A DNA stretch of 64,000 nucleotides from Corydoras sp. C115 (lineage: Eukaryota; Chordata; Actinopteri; Siluriformes; Callichthyidae), in assembly GCA_019802505.1 (NCBI GenBank), contig JAFMOC010000096.1, positions 525,001 to 589,000 of the forward strand, written 5' to 3'. Below the pieces are notes generated by a model that was given only the letters and a program-made list of their open reading frames with translations, searched no databases and was not told where the DNA came from. The translations under genes were made by a program, and so were the position numbers. Of the stretch, positions 34,210-44,529 are shown one piece after another. Position 1 is the stretch's first letter. Every line of letters starts with the position of its first letter.

Positions 34210-34619
34210 TAGGGCTGTATTCAACTACATATTTTCGTAGTCGAATCTGATTCGTCAGATTTTCCCTATAGTCGACTGATAGTCGAATCAGTTAAAATTT
34301 CACCACAAGATGGCGCTATAAGCGTAGTTTTTAAAAAAGATTTTTTTAAAAATATTTTACTTGTTTTTCTAACAAAAGAAAACCTTTTTTTTTGTTTTTG
34401 TTTTTTCTTTTTTTCTTCTAGAAATGAGGATGATTTTATTTGTCAAAAGGCTATATATATATAACGAAAACAAAGACATTTCATGTAAAAACTAATGCTT
34501 AGCAGCAGCCATGGGCACCCCCATGTGGTCAAAATGGTACATTCGACTATGAGGTTCATAGTTGACTACGGTTCTCCGAATCGAATCGTCGAATCAGCGA
34601 ATATTGCAGCTCACCCCTA
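34210..34619. mobile_element. MITE-B copy in thoc7
   Basis: Perfect 8-bp duplication (gtaggcac) at 34202-34209 and 34620-34627. Confidence 0.93.
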
Positions 34620-34692
34620 GTAGGCACTGTAGGCAAAATTGATCACCCACATAATCAAGCATACAGCATGTACCATATATATATACCATGTA

Positions 34693-34753
34693 CCGCGTCT
34701 GTGGAACCAGCTCCCTAATAACATCCGAGTGGCTGACAGCCTGAATTCTTTTA
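34693..34753 (+). pseudogene. LINE reverse-transcriptase C-terminal fragment, part 1
   Basis: Reads RLWNQLPNNIRVADSLNSF-like residues, the conserved C-terminal motif of L2/Rex-type LINE proteins. Interrupted at 34753 by another element. Confidence 0.75.
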
Positions 34754-35212
34754 TAGAATAGAATTAGAATAGAATTCAACTTTATTGTCATTGCTCGGTA
34801 TGAACAACGGAATGCAGTTTGCATCCATCCAGAAGTGCTTTAGCAGATATATAAATATATACATTACAAAGTGGTAAGTAGAATATACAGATGTGAATGT
34901 ACAGATTATAAATATGAAATGTACAGCTATGATGTACAGACTAGTAGAATATACAGATGTGAATGTACAGATTATAAACAGATTATAAATATGAAATATA
35001 CAGCTATGATGTACAGACTAGTAGAATATACAGATGTAAATGTACAGATTATAAACAGATTATAAATATGAAATATACAGCTATGATGTACAGACTAGTA
35101 GAATATACAGATGTGAATGTACAGATTATAAACAGATTATAAATATGAAATATACAGCTATGATGTACAGACTAGTAGAATATACAGATGTGAATGTACA
35201 GATTATAAATAT
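34754..35212 (+). mobile_element. Retroelement with internal tandem array, inserted in the LINE
   Basis: Starts tagaatagaattagaatag followed by attcaactttattgtcattg. Five tandem units begin at about 34879, 34944, 35022, 35099 and 35175 (period about 77). Flanks gaattctttta and gaatttta are a probable duplication. A shorter relative is at 40170-40385. Confidence 0.8.
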
Positions 35213-35535
35213 GAATTTTAAATCTCTACTTAAAACTCATCTTTTTAGGGACGCTCATAGCGATTGATCACTTTCATTAGGATTCCTCATCCGATTGTAC
35301 ATCACTGTTCTTTTTTTTAAAAATCTTTTGTAGGCATTTTACAATCTCTTACATATCTTTTATGTTTTTGTTCTATTTTTACTTTTCTTACATTCTACGG
35401 CATGTTATTGTTATTTTTACTTGCTGTTTATTTGTATTTTTCTTGTGTTTGTATGCATGTCTTTGCTGTTAAGCGCCTTGAGTTTTTAGGAAAGGCGCCA
35501 TACAAATAAATTATTATTATTATTATTATTATATT
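35213..35535 (+). pseudogene. LINE C-terminal fragment, part 2, and 3' UTR
   Basis: Continues NFKSLLKTHLFRDAHSD then stop. The 3' UTR ends gccatacaaataaattatta and (TTA)n. Confidence 0.75.
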
Positions 35536-35573
35536 TATAAACGACATTATTTCATATGATCTGATCATCGCAG

Positions 35574-35640
35574 GCAGCTTGAGGCGCTGGACAAGGAGCT
35601 TCAGCAACTGTCCCAAATCAAAGAAAATGTGGAAGACAAG
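35574..35640 (+). CDS. thoc7: THO complex subunit 7, internal exon
   Basis: Reads QLEALDKELQQLSQIKENVE then DK. Acceptor cgcag, donor gtgagt. Its first base is the third of a codon, so it cannot follow exon 3 directly in frame; missing exon(s) of 3n+1 bases are required. Coiled-coil region of THOC7. Confidence 0.93.
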
Positions 35641-35726
35641 GTGAGTCAAAAGTGCTCCGAATTCCTTTTATGAGTGAATGCAGTCCATCCAAATGAAGTT
35701 CAAACCTTATGTTCTTTGTTCCTCAG

Positions 35727-35796
35727 TTGGAGCTGCGCAAGAAGCAGTTCCATGTTCTACTCAGTACCATCCAGGAACTTCAGCAGACTCTGGAGA
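35727..35796 (+). CDS. thoc7: THO complex subunit 7, penultimate exon
   Basis: Reads LELRKKQFHVLLSTIQELQQ then TLE. Acceptor cctcag, donor A|gtgagt. In phase with both neighbours. Confidence 0.94.
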
Positions 35797-35834
35797 GTGA
35801 GTCAGAATGTTTTACCTCTGATTGATTTTTCTAC

Positions 35835-36168
35835 GGTGGCTTAGTGGTCAGCACGTTCTCCTCTCAGCGTTAGGGATTCCCGGTTCGAATCCCCATCTGG
35901 GTGGAGTTTCCATGTCCTCCCCGTGTCCGCGTGGGTTTCCTCCGGGTTCTCCGGTTTCCTCCCACATTCCAAAAACATGGATCAAGTCAATTGAGTTCTC
36001 CAAATTGCCCCATATAGAGTGTGTTTGTGTGAGTGAGTGAGTGTGTGCCCAGCGATAGGTTGGCGCCCTGTCCTGGGTCTATCTGCCCAGCGCCCGAAAC
36101 GTTCTCCCCTGGATGGGCATGGGGAACCCCACCGCGACCCTAATAGAGGATAAAGCAGAGGATAATAA
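35835..36168 (+). mobile_element. SINE-A, first half of a dimeric insertion in thoc7
   Basis: Starts directly after a 10-bp duplication (atttttctac, 35825-35834) whose partner lies after the second SINE at 36520-36529. Head lacks the first bases. Confidence 0.9.
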
Positions 36169-36276
36169 ATGAGATGAAGACAGTCTGTCTTTTTTTTTTG
36201 GTAACTATTCATATTAAACAGACCTTTTTAGTTCATGCTCATGGACTAATTGGACCATCCTGCTAGTGTGTCCCCC
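36169..36276 (+). repeat. Spacer in the dimeric insertion
   Basis: Reverse complement of parts of 29395-29475 (gatgaagacagtctg, attcatattaaacagacctt). The distal part is more diverged. Confidence 0.85.
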
Positions 36277-36519
36277 CCCCTCCTCCGGGTTCTCCGGTTT
36301 CCTCCCACAGTCCAAAAACATGGATCAAGTCAATTGAGTTCTCCAAATTGCCCCATATAGAGTGTGTCTGTGTGAGTGAGTGTGTGCCCAGCGATAGGTT
36401 GGCGTCCTGTCCTGGTTCTATCTGCCCAGCGCCCGAGACGTTCTCCCCTGGATGGGCATGGGGAACCCCCCCCGCCACGACCCTAATAGAGGATGAGGCG
36501 GAAGATAATGAATGAATGA
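36277..36519 (+). mobile_element. SINE-A, second half of the dimeric insertion
   Basis: Truncated at the cctccgggttctccgg segment, the same point as the SINE at 29072-29307. Ends at the shared duplication. Confidence 0.9.
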
Positions 36520-36529
36520 ATTTTTCTAC

Positions 36530-36750
36530 ATGGGATGAAAACAATTGAAATTGAACCAGTATTAAGTTTAAATGCTAAAACACAAAAGAAATTAATTTCT
36601 TAATTATAAAAAAAAATCCCATGTTACAAATCCAATATTTAACTAAACTATATCTGAGAAAGGGACTGAACCGTGAGTGACCATGTCATCTCATTACAAC
36701 CTCTGTTATTGCTCTGTATTTAATGCTTTGGCCTGTTTCATGTTCTACAG
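36530..36750 (+). other. thoc7 last intron, unique part
   Basis: Ends with a T/C-rich tract and tctacag acceptor at 36750. Confidence 0.7.
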
Positions 36751-36812
36751 ATGATGATAAAATGGAGAACGAGGAAACATCTCAGGGGAGCCCCATGGAA
36801 AATGGAGACTAG
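36751..36812 (+). CDS. thoc7: THO complex subunit 7, last exon with stop
   Basis: After completing an Asn codon it reads DDKMENEETSQGSPMENGD and TAG at 36810-36812. An acidic, poorly conserved tail is usual for THOC7. Confidence 0.92.
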
Positions 36813-36888
36813 ATGTTTGTTGTTGATGTTTTTTGTTTTTAATCTGCGCTGTTTGTCAATGTTCTCCTGCTTCTTTTAGTACAGTTGG

Positions 36889-36894
36889 AATAAA
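36889..36894 (+). terminator. thoc7: Poly(A) signal of thoc7
   Basis: AATAAA 77 bp after the stop codon, followed by a T/G-rich stretch after about 36910. Confidence 0.82.
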
Positions 36895-37112
36895 AGTCAT
36901 GCATTTTACAGTCTTGCTTTGCCTTTTTTAATGCAGGTGGTGCTAATACTTATACTTAAGCTCGTTGTTGTATTACTGATATTAACCAGGAGATGGTGCT
37001 GTTGCGTTTTGATGTTTGACGTGTAATATAAAAAATCTTCATTATATTTTTTTTATGAATGGGTTTTTAAAAATTCCAGACAAGGAAATTTCCCCAATAT
37101 ATCCTGACTGTT

Positions 37113-37144
37113 TAAGGGTGAGGGTCTTCATACCCTCACCCTTA
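37113..37144. other. Perfect hairpin downstream of thoc7
   Basis: A 13-bp stem (taagggtgagggt and complement) with a 6-base loop, about 220 bp after the thoc7 poly(A) signal. Confidence 0.6.
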
Positions 37145-37396
37145 ATCAAAGTGAATAGACCTGTACAGGACATGCTGATGGTCAAGTTGGAGACACTTAT
37201 TTGACCCAGTAGTATGAGTGCTGCTCCCCCCCCCCCCCGTACATGACAAAATGGGATGAAAAAGTATTTTTACATTTGTACATTATCATTTGTCAATAAG
37301 TTTGTTATAAGTTCAGCTCTTTTATAACAATGTCTCCTTATTAACAATAAAGAAAACAAAAAAGAAAGAAATATAGATCAACTTAGAACAGAATAA

Positions 37397-37690
37397 TTCA
37401 TTTCATTCATTATCTCCCGCTTTATCCTCTATAAGGGTCGCGGGGGGGTTCCCCATGCCCATCCAGGGGAGAACATCTCGGGCGCTGGGCAGATAGACCC
37501 AGGGGGGCCAATCCATCGCTGGGCACACACCACTCACACAGACACACTCTATATGGGGCAATTTGGGGAACTCAATTGACTTGATTCATGTTTTTGGACT
37601 GTGGGAGGAAACCGGAGAACCCGGGCGCTGGGCAGATGGGGATTACATTCCCCAGGACCAGGGCAATGATCTATCACTGGGCAACATTTT
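37397..37690 (-). mobile_element. Rearranged SINE-A
   Basis: Tail to middle is normal until about 37625, then jumps back to gggcgctgggcagat, followed by scrambled fragments. Confidence 0.78.
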
Positions 37691-37746
37691 TGAACCACTA
37701 CACTCATTCATCAGCAACATTAATTCAGGAGAACAATTTATTAACA

Positions 37747-38084
37747 GGCGGCACGGTGGCTTAGTGGTTCTCTCAGCTCTAGGGATTCCCGGTTCGAATC
37801 ACCATCTGGGTGGAGTTTCCATGTTCTCCCCGTGTCAGTGTGGGTTTCCTCCGGGTTCTCCGCTTTCCTCCCACAGTCCAAAAACATGGATCAAGTCAAT
37901 TGAATTCTCAAAATTGCCCCATATAGAGTGTGTCTGTGTGAGTGAGTGTGTGCCTAGTGATGGATTGGCGCCCTGTCCTGGGTCTATCTGCCCAGCGCCC
38001 GAGACGTTCTCCCCTGGATGGGCATGGGGAACCCCACCGCGACCCTAATAGAGGATAAAGCGGGAGATAATGAATGAATGAATG
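37747..38084 (+). mobile_element. SINE-A copy
   Basis: Small deletion between A and B boxes; otherwise complete. Confidence 0.88.
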
Positions 38085-38181
38085 GTTTAAATGCAAATAT
38101 CCAGATCTTTTCTGCCGTTGTGAACTTTAATGATAACAAAACCACACGAAGGAGAAAAGGTGCAAATGCCACAAACACCAA

Positions 38182-38215
<34 letters not shown>

Positions 38216-38582
38216 TTTATTTTTTTTTTTAACACGTTCACCTTTACAGTGTAATGCCATCCTGATTAATGATGTTTATTATTTGAGCATGAGACGGCGA
38301 TTTAGAGCCACATGGCGACCTGGTGAGTCACTTGCGTGCTGATGGAAACTCAATGAGACAATTGTCCACCTTCAAGCTGCAGATTCTTTTCACATCCACG
38401 AGCTTATTGTGAACCCATGAAACTAGATTTACTGACTACATTCATTCATGCACAGGGACAAGGACCATTATATACACATTAGTAGTTTGTGTTTATTGTG
38501 AGGTTTGTATAAATTTTTTATAGTAGATTCAATAGTGCGTCTTAAAGCACATCCTCTACCACAAACTTAATAATTAACAAAA
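38085..38582. other. Intergenic DNA
   Basis: (ATT)n at 38183-38213; otherwise nothing recognised. Confidence 0.45.
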
Positions 38583-38604
38583 TAATTAATAACTAAATAA
38601 ACCT

Positions 38605-38955
38605 GGGGCGGCACGGTGGCTTAGTGGTCAGCACGTTCTCCTCTCAGCACTAGGGATTCCCACTTCGAATCCCCATCTGGATGGAGTTTCCATGTTCTCC
38701 CCGTGTCTGCGTGGGTTTCCTCCGGGTTCTCCGGTTTCCTCCCACAGTCCAAAAACATGGATCAAGTCAATTGAGTTCTCCAAATTGCCCCATATAGAGT
38801 TTGTCTGTGTGAGTGAGTGTGTACCCAGTGATGGATTGGCGCCCTGTCCTGGGTCTATCTGCCCAGCGCCCGAAACGTTCTCCCCTGGATGGGCATGGGG
38901 AACCCCACCGCGACCCTAATAGAGGATAAAGCGGAAGATAATGAATGAATGAATT
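38605..38955 (+). mobile_element. SINE-A, tandem array copy 1
   Basis: Preceded by flank unit 38583-38604 (aattaataactaaataaacc). Confidence 0.9.
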
Positions 38956-38980
38956 AATTAATAACTAAATAAATCTGACA
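38956..38980. repeat. Array flank unit, second occurrence
   Basis: Begins aattaataactaaataaatc; identical over 25 bp to 39320-39344, and 38583-38604 differs at one or two bases. Confidence 0.92.
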
Positions 38981-39319
38981 GGCACGGTGGTTTAGTGGTT
39001 TAGCATGTTCTCCTCTCAGCACTAGGGATTCCCGCTTTGAATCCCCATCTGGGTGGAGTTTCCATGTTCTCCCCGTGTCCGTGTGGGTTTCCTCCGGGTT
39101 CTCCGCTTTCCTCCCACAGTCCAAAAACATGGATCAAGTCAATTGAGTTCTCCAAATTGCCCCATATAGAGTGTGTTTGAGTGTGTGAGTGTGTACCCAG
39201 CGATAGATTGGCGCCCTGTCCTGGGTCTATCTGCCCAGCGCCCGAAACGTTCTCCCCTGGATGGGCATGGGGAACCCCACCATGACCCTAATAGAGGATA
39301 AAGTGGGAGATAATGAATG
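38981..39319 (+). mobile_element. SINE-A, tandem array copy 2
   Basis: Starts ggcacggtggtttagtgg. Period to the next copy about 364 bp. Confidence 0.9.
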
Positions 39320-39344
39320 AATTAATAACTAAATAAATCTGACA

Positions 39345-39690
39345 GGCACGGTGGCTTAGTGGTTTAGCACGTTCTCTCAGCGCTAGGGATTCCCGGTTCG
39401 AATTCCCATCTGGGTGGAGTTTCCATGTTCTCCCCGTGTCTGCGTGGGTTTCCTCCGGGTTCTCCGCTTTCCTCCCACAGTCCAAAAACATGGATCAAGG
39501 TCAATTGAGTTCTCCAAATTGCCCCATATAGAGTGTGTCTGTGTGAGTGAGTGTGTACCCAGTGATGGATTGGCGCCCTGTCCTGGGTGTATCTGCCCAG
39601 CGCCCGAGACGTTCTCCCCTGGATGGGCATGGGGAACCCCACCGCGACCCTAATAGAGGATAAAGCGGGAGATAATGAATGAATGAATGA
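39345..39690 (+). mobile_element. SINE-A, tandem array copy 3
   Basis: Same start and flank as copy 2, but its 3' flank (actaactgtaatc) is different. Confidence 0.9.
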
Positions 39691-40169
39691 ACTAACTGTA
39701 ATCTGAAGCCTAAAAAGCTTTTACAAACTTAATACGCTTGCTGTAACCTTATTCTCCGAGTTTTTCCACCAGTCATCAGACTGACATTTCAGCTACAGAC
39801 CGTCTGTCCTGTCTGATCCGAAGGTCGAAGACTTTCATACGCTCTGTCTCTATTCCTCTCTAACAGCACAACACGACGGTCGGCTTGTTTTTTTAGCACA
39901 CTCTCGAGTCAAGGTGCTCCGTTCCTGAAACCTTCTCAGAGAGAAAGATTTGCCAAACAACATGGTCTGCCACATCTCACCCTGTCTCTATGGTAACAGT
40001 GTAGAAGTGCGCTTAAGCAGTCAGGACAGTACAGTGTGCTCCGAAGGATTTGCTCAGGTCAGCATGGCATCTTCATCTGCATTGCCAGTTAAGTTCACAT
40101 AGACACGATAGATGAGAGCTTCTGAAGAGACACTTTAATATTAAATGGTCAGTAGTGTCTATTAAACCA
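39691..40169. other. Intergenic DNA
   Basis: No exon or repeat recognised. Confidence 0.4.
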
Positions 40170-40385
40170 GAATAGAATAGAATAGAATAGAATTCAACTT
40201 ATAAACAACGCAATGCAGTTTGCATCCATCCAGAAGTGCTTTAGCAGATATATAAATATATACATTACAAAGTAATTTGTTGAGTAGAATATACAAATAT
40301 GAATGTACAGACTATAAACAGATTATAAATATGAAATATACAAGCTATGAACATGTACAGACTATGAGCAGATATAATAAATCTA
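40170..40385 (+). mobile_element. Retroelement related to 34754-35212
   Basis: (agaat)n start, then caatgcagtttgcatccatc. The tandem part has only about two partial units. Confidence 0.75.
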
Positions 40386-40428
40386 TTTGCATGTGAGGTA
40401 ATAAGGCTCTAACATACGTTTCTATTAT

Positions 40429-40773
40429 TCATTCATCCATTATCTCCGCTTTATCCTCTATTAGGGTCGCGGTGGGGTTCCCCATGCCCATCCAGGGGAG
40501 AACGTCTCAGGCGCTGGGCAGATAGACCCAGGACAGGGCGCCAATCCATCGCTGGGCACACACTCACTCACACAGACACACTCTATATGGGTAATTTTGG
40601 AGAACTCAATTGACTTGATCCATGTTTTTGGACTGTGGGAGGAAAGCGGAGAACCCGGACGAAACCCACGCAGACACGGGGAGAACATGGAAAATCCACC
40701 CAGATGGGGATTCGAACCGGGAATCCCTAGCGCTGAGAGGAGAACGTGCTAAACCACTAAGCCACCGTGCCGC
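40429..40773 (-). mobile_element. SINE-A copy
   Basis: Perfect 12-bp duplication (cgtttctattat) at 40417-40428 and 40774-40785. Confidence 0.95.
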
Positions 40774-40883
40774 CGTTTCTATTATATTTTTTTAATTGAA
40801 AAAGGACGAATTTCCCCCCATTTATTACATTCTGCTCAAAATAATATTCCTGAGCCAAAATTTAGAACTCTATTCTATTTAGA

Positions 40884-40973
40884 TTCATTCATTCATTATC
40901 TTCTGCTTTATCCTCTATTAGGGTCGCGGTGGGGTTCCCCATGCCCATCCAGGGGAGAACGTTTTGGGCGCTG
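40884..40973 (-). mobile_element. SINE-A, 90-bp 5'-truncated insertion
   Basis: Only the 3' quarter is present, yet a perfect 13-bp duplication (tattctatttaga) flanks it at 40871-40883 and 40974-40986. Confidence 0.95.
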
Positions 40974-41052
40974 TATTCTATTTAGACTTTCCATTTATTA
41001 CAGACCTTTTGAAAAAGAAGCTGTAGGAAATAAAATCAGTGATTCAACATGG

Positions 41053-41397
41053 AGGGCACGGTGGCTTAGTGGTTAGCACGTTCTCCTCTCAGCACTAGGG
41101 ATTCCCGGTTCGAATCCCCATCTGGGTGGAGTTTCCATGTTCTCCCCGTGTCCGCGTGGGTTTCCTTCGGGTTCTCCGGTTTCCTCCCACAGTCCAAAAA
41201 CATGGATCAAGTCAATTGAATTCTCAAGAAATTGCCCCATATAGAGTGTGTCTGTGTGAGTGAGTGTGTGCCCAGCGATGGATTGGCACCCTGTCCTGGG
41301 TCTATCTGCCCAGCGCCTGAGATGTTCTCCCCTGGATGGGCATGGGGAACCCCACCGCAACCTTAATAGAGGATGAAGCGGGAGATAATGAATGAAT
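41053..41397 (+). mobile_element. SINE-A copy
   Basis: Full length; a second SINE follows after a 13-bp spacer. Confidence 0.9.
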
Positions 41398-41410
41398 GAC
41401 TAGAGTTGAG

Positions 41411-41751
41411 GCGGCACGGTGGCTTAGAGTTTAGCATGTTCTCCTCTCAGCACTAGGGATTCCCGGTTCCAATCCCCATCTGGGTGGATTTTCCATGTTC
41501 TCCCCGTGGGTTTCCTCCGGGTTCTCCGGTTTCCTCCCACAGTCCAAAAACATGGATCAAGTCAATTGAGTTCACCAAATTGCCCCATATAGAGTGTGTC
41601 TGTGTGAGTGAGTGTGTGTGTGCCCAGCGATGGATTGGCGTCCTGTCATGGGTGTATCTGCCCAGCGCCCGAGACGTTCTCCCCTGGATGGGCATGGGGA
41701 ACCCCACCGCGACCCTAATAGAGGATAAAGCGGGAGATAATAAATGAATGA
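41411..41751 (+). mobile_element. SINE-A copy
   Basis: Duplication gact(a/c)gagttgag immediately before 41411 and just after 41751. Lacks the tgtccgc segment after ctccccg. Confidence 0.9.
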
Positions 41752-41766
41752 ATGACTCGAGTTGAG

Positions 41767-42246
41767 TTTGACACAGCCAGGTTAGCCCTTCACCCCCCCA
41801 AACATATTTTTCTGAATCCACTTTTCTATTCATCCATTGGTAGTTTGTCCTAAACAATGAAATCAAATTAAAAGACAGAAGGAAACTTTAACAGAAGTGT
41901 TTTGCTGCTCAGATGTATTTTCTGAGATAAAGACCACACCTCCTCATGACTTTTAGTACAGATCTCCATAAAGAGTTTAGATTTATCAAAGATATGAGTC
42001 TCATTAAGACTTTTATCTCAACAAAAGTTACTCAGACTTTGTAATTTAATCTGGAAGGCACACATACCCATGGAGACACAGACAGCCATCTCTCGCTCCC
42101 CCTCCACTGCTCATGCTCCACCACACTCACTCTCACTGCACTCACAAGAGAGAGACAATTAGTGACATAAAAAGGCAGCAGGTGTTTTCCATTTACCTGA
42201 TCTGCTCCCCTGCCTCGCCCTCCCCTTCACAGACGCTGCTCAGTCT
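41767..42246. other. Intergenic DNA
   Basis: Nothing recognised. Confidence 0.4.
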
Positions 42247-42256
42247 CACTCTGGGC

Positions 42257-42609
42257 ATTCATTCATTCATTCATTATCTCCCGCTTTATCCTCTATTAGG
42301 GTCGCGGTGGGGTTCCCCATGCCCATCCAGGAGAGAACGTTTCGGGCGCTGGGCAGACACATCCAGGACAGGGCGCCAATCCATCGCTGGGCACACACTC
42401 ACACACACACACACTTTATATGGGGCAATTTGGAGAACTCAATTAACTTGATACATGTTTTTGGACTGTGGGGGGAAACCGGAGAACCCGGAGGAAACCC
42501 ACACAGACACGGGGAGAACATGGAAACTCCACCCAGATGGGGATTCGAACCGGGAATCCCTAGCGCTGAGAGGAGAACGTGCTAAACCACTAAGCCACTG
42601 TGCCGCCCG
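42257..42609 (-). mobile_element. SINE-A, half of a dimeric insertion
   Basis: One duplication (cactct(g/a)ggc, 42247-42256 and 42969-42978) encloses this copy and the next. Confidence 0.88.
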
Positions 42610-42617
42610 GCACTTAT

Positions 42618-42968
42618 TTATTCATTCATTCATTATCTCCCGCTTTATCCTCTATTAGGGTCGCGGTGGGGTTCCCCATGCCCATCCAGGGGAGAACATC
42701 TCGGGCTCTGGGCAGATAGACCCAGGACAGAGCGCCAATCGATCGCTGGGCACACACTCACTCACACAAACACACTCTATATGGGGCAATTTGGAGAACT
42801 CAATTGACTTGATCCATGTTTTTGGACTGTGGGAGGAAACCGGAGAACCCGGAGGAAACCCACGTGGACACGGGGAGAACATGGAAACTCCACCCAGATG
42901 GGGATTCGAACCGGGAATCCCTAGTGCTGAGAGGAGAAACTGCCAACCACTAAGCCACTGTGCCGCCC
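42618..42968 (-). mobile_element. SINE-A, other half of the dimeric insertion
   Basis: Separated from its partner by a short spacer (cacttattt). Confidence 0.88.
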
Positions 42969-43012
42969 CACTCTAGGCAGTTATCTAATAATTGATATTC
43001 TGATATGATAAA

Positions 43013-43396
43013 GGGCGGCACGGTGGATTAGTGGTTAGAACATTCTCCTCTCAGCACTAGGGATTCCCGGTTCGAATCCCCATCTGGGTGGAGTTTCCAT
43101 GTTGTCCCCGTGTCCGCGTGGGTTTCCTCCAGGTTCTCCGGTTTCCTCCCACAGTCCAAAAACATGGATCAAGTTAATTGAGTTCTCTAAAATTGCCCCA
43201 TATAGAGTGTGTTTGTGTGAGAGAGTGTGTGCCCAGCGATGGATTGGCGTCCTGTCCTGGGTCTATCTGCCCAGCGCCCGCCCACCCTCCCCCCCCCCCC
43301 CCCCCCACCCCCCCCAGACGTTCTCCCCTGGATGGGCATGGGGAACCCCACCGCGACCCTAATAGAGGATAAAGCATAAGATAATGAATGAATGAA
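43013..43396 (+). mobile_element. SINE-A with poly(C) expansion
   Basis: Perfect 12-bp duplication (tgatatgataaa) at 43001-43012 and 43397-43408. A C-rich insert of about 35 bp lies at 43278-43315. Confidence 0.93.
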
Positions 43397-43477
43397 TGAT
43401 ATGATAAAAATTTGTTTTATTAGTAAGATTTCTCACATATTAACCTAATAATTGCTGTATAATTTCTCAATGCACAA

Positions 43478-43690
43478 AAGTGGGTGTGGGAGCTCAGTGG
43501 GGTTATCAATCTAAAAGTTGGTAGTTCAAATCACATGTCTAGTGCAGTTACCAGTGAGGGGCCCTTGAGCAAGGCTCTTAACCCTCATTGCTCGCGGCTT
43601 ACCCTTAATTCTAACTCACACCTACATGTTGGATACTTATATACACATTCACTTTGAATAAAGCATCTGCAGAATGAACCCATGAAACTA
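43478..43690 (+). mobile_element. Another tRNA-derived SINE (SINE-F)
   Basis: A-box-like gggagctcagtgggg and B-box-like gtagttcaaatcac, then cccttgagcaaggctcttaa. Confidence 0.7.
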
Positions 43691-44165
43691 AAAACCCAGT
43701 GCCTTAAAGCTGATGATATGTTATATATTGTATTTAGCATCTTTAGAGTAAACTTGAATGGTCTGAAATGTTCATGGTGGTAATGTGAAGTCCAGCAGCC
43801 AGAGTTAATAACAGTCCTTTCTAAGAAACCTCATGCAGGTAAAAGAAAAGTGTTAGTGTGCAGGGTGGAGAGGAGTAGAGTCGATGTGCGGAGGTGGATT
43901 TCAGGATCCAGTATGGGATCAAATAAAATAGAGAAAATAAGTGGACACAATGTAAAAAACGATGTGGAGGCATGATGGTCAATAACTGCCCAGGGTTCTC
44001 ATGCCAACCTTCATTGCGGAGGTGGAATATTCAGCATGAGCCTCAGACTAAAGAACGTTCCATATTTAAAAAGTTAGCTTCAAAAAGTTTGAGTTTATTG
44101 ACTAAAAAACAGCAACCCACATTTTTGAGTAAGTTTAAATATATATTTAAACCTGATAACTACTA
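43691..44165. other. Intergenic DNA
   Basis: Nothing recognised. Confidence 0.4.
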
Positions 44166-44529
44166 CGGCGGCACCGTGGTTCAGTGGTCAGCACGTTCTC
44201 CTCTCAGCTCTAGGGATTCCCGGTTCGAATCCCCATCTGGGTGGAGTTTCCATGTTCTCCCCGTGTCCGCGTGGGTTTCCTCCGGCTTCTCCGGTTTCCT
44301 CCCACAGTCCAAAAACATGGATCAAGTCAATTGAGTTCTCAAAAATTTGCCCCCTATAGAGTGTGTCTGTGTGAGTGAGTGTGTGCCCAGCGATAGATTG
44401 GCGCCCTGTCCTGGGCCTATCTGCCCAGCGCCCGAGACGTTCTCCCCTGGATGGGCATGGGGAAACCCCCCCCCCCACGACCCTAATAGAGGATAAAGCG
44501 GGAGATAATGAATGAATGAATGAATGAAT
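44166..44529 (+). mobile_element. SINE-A copy
   Basis: Full length, with a C run at the fixed G/C position. Confidence 0.9.

Noticed and set aside
34879..35212. CRISPR-like array of regular repeats.
   Set aside because: Units are contiguous without unique spacers, lie in a eukaryotic intron and belong to a retroelement.
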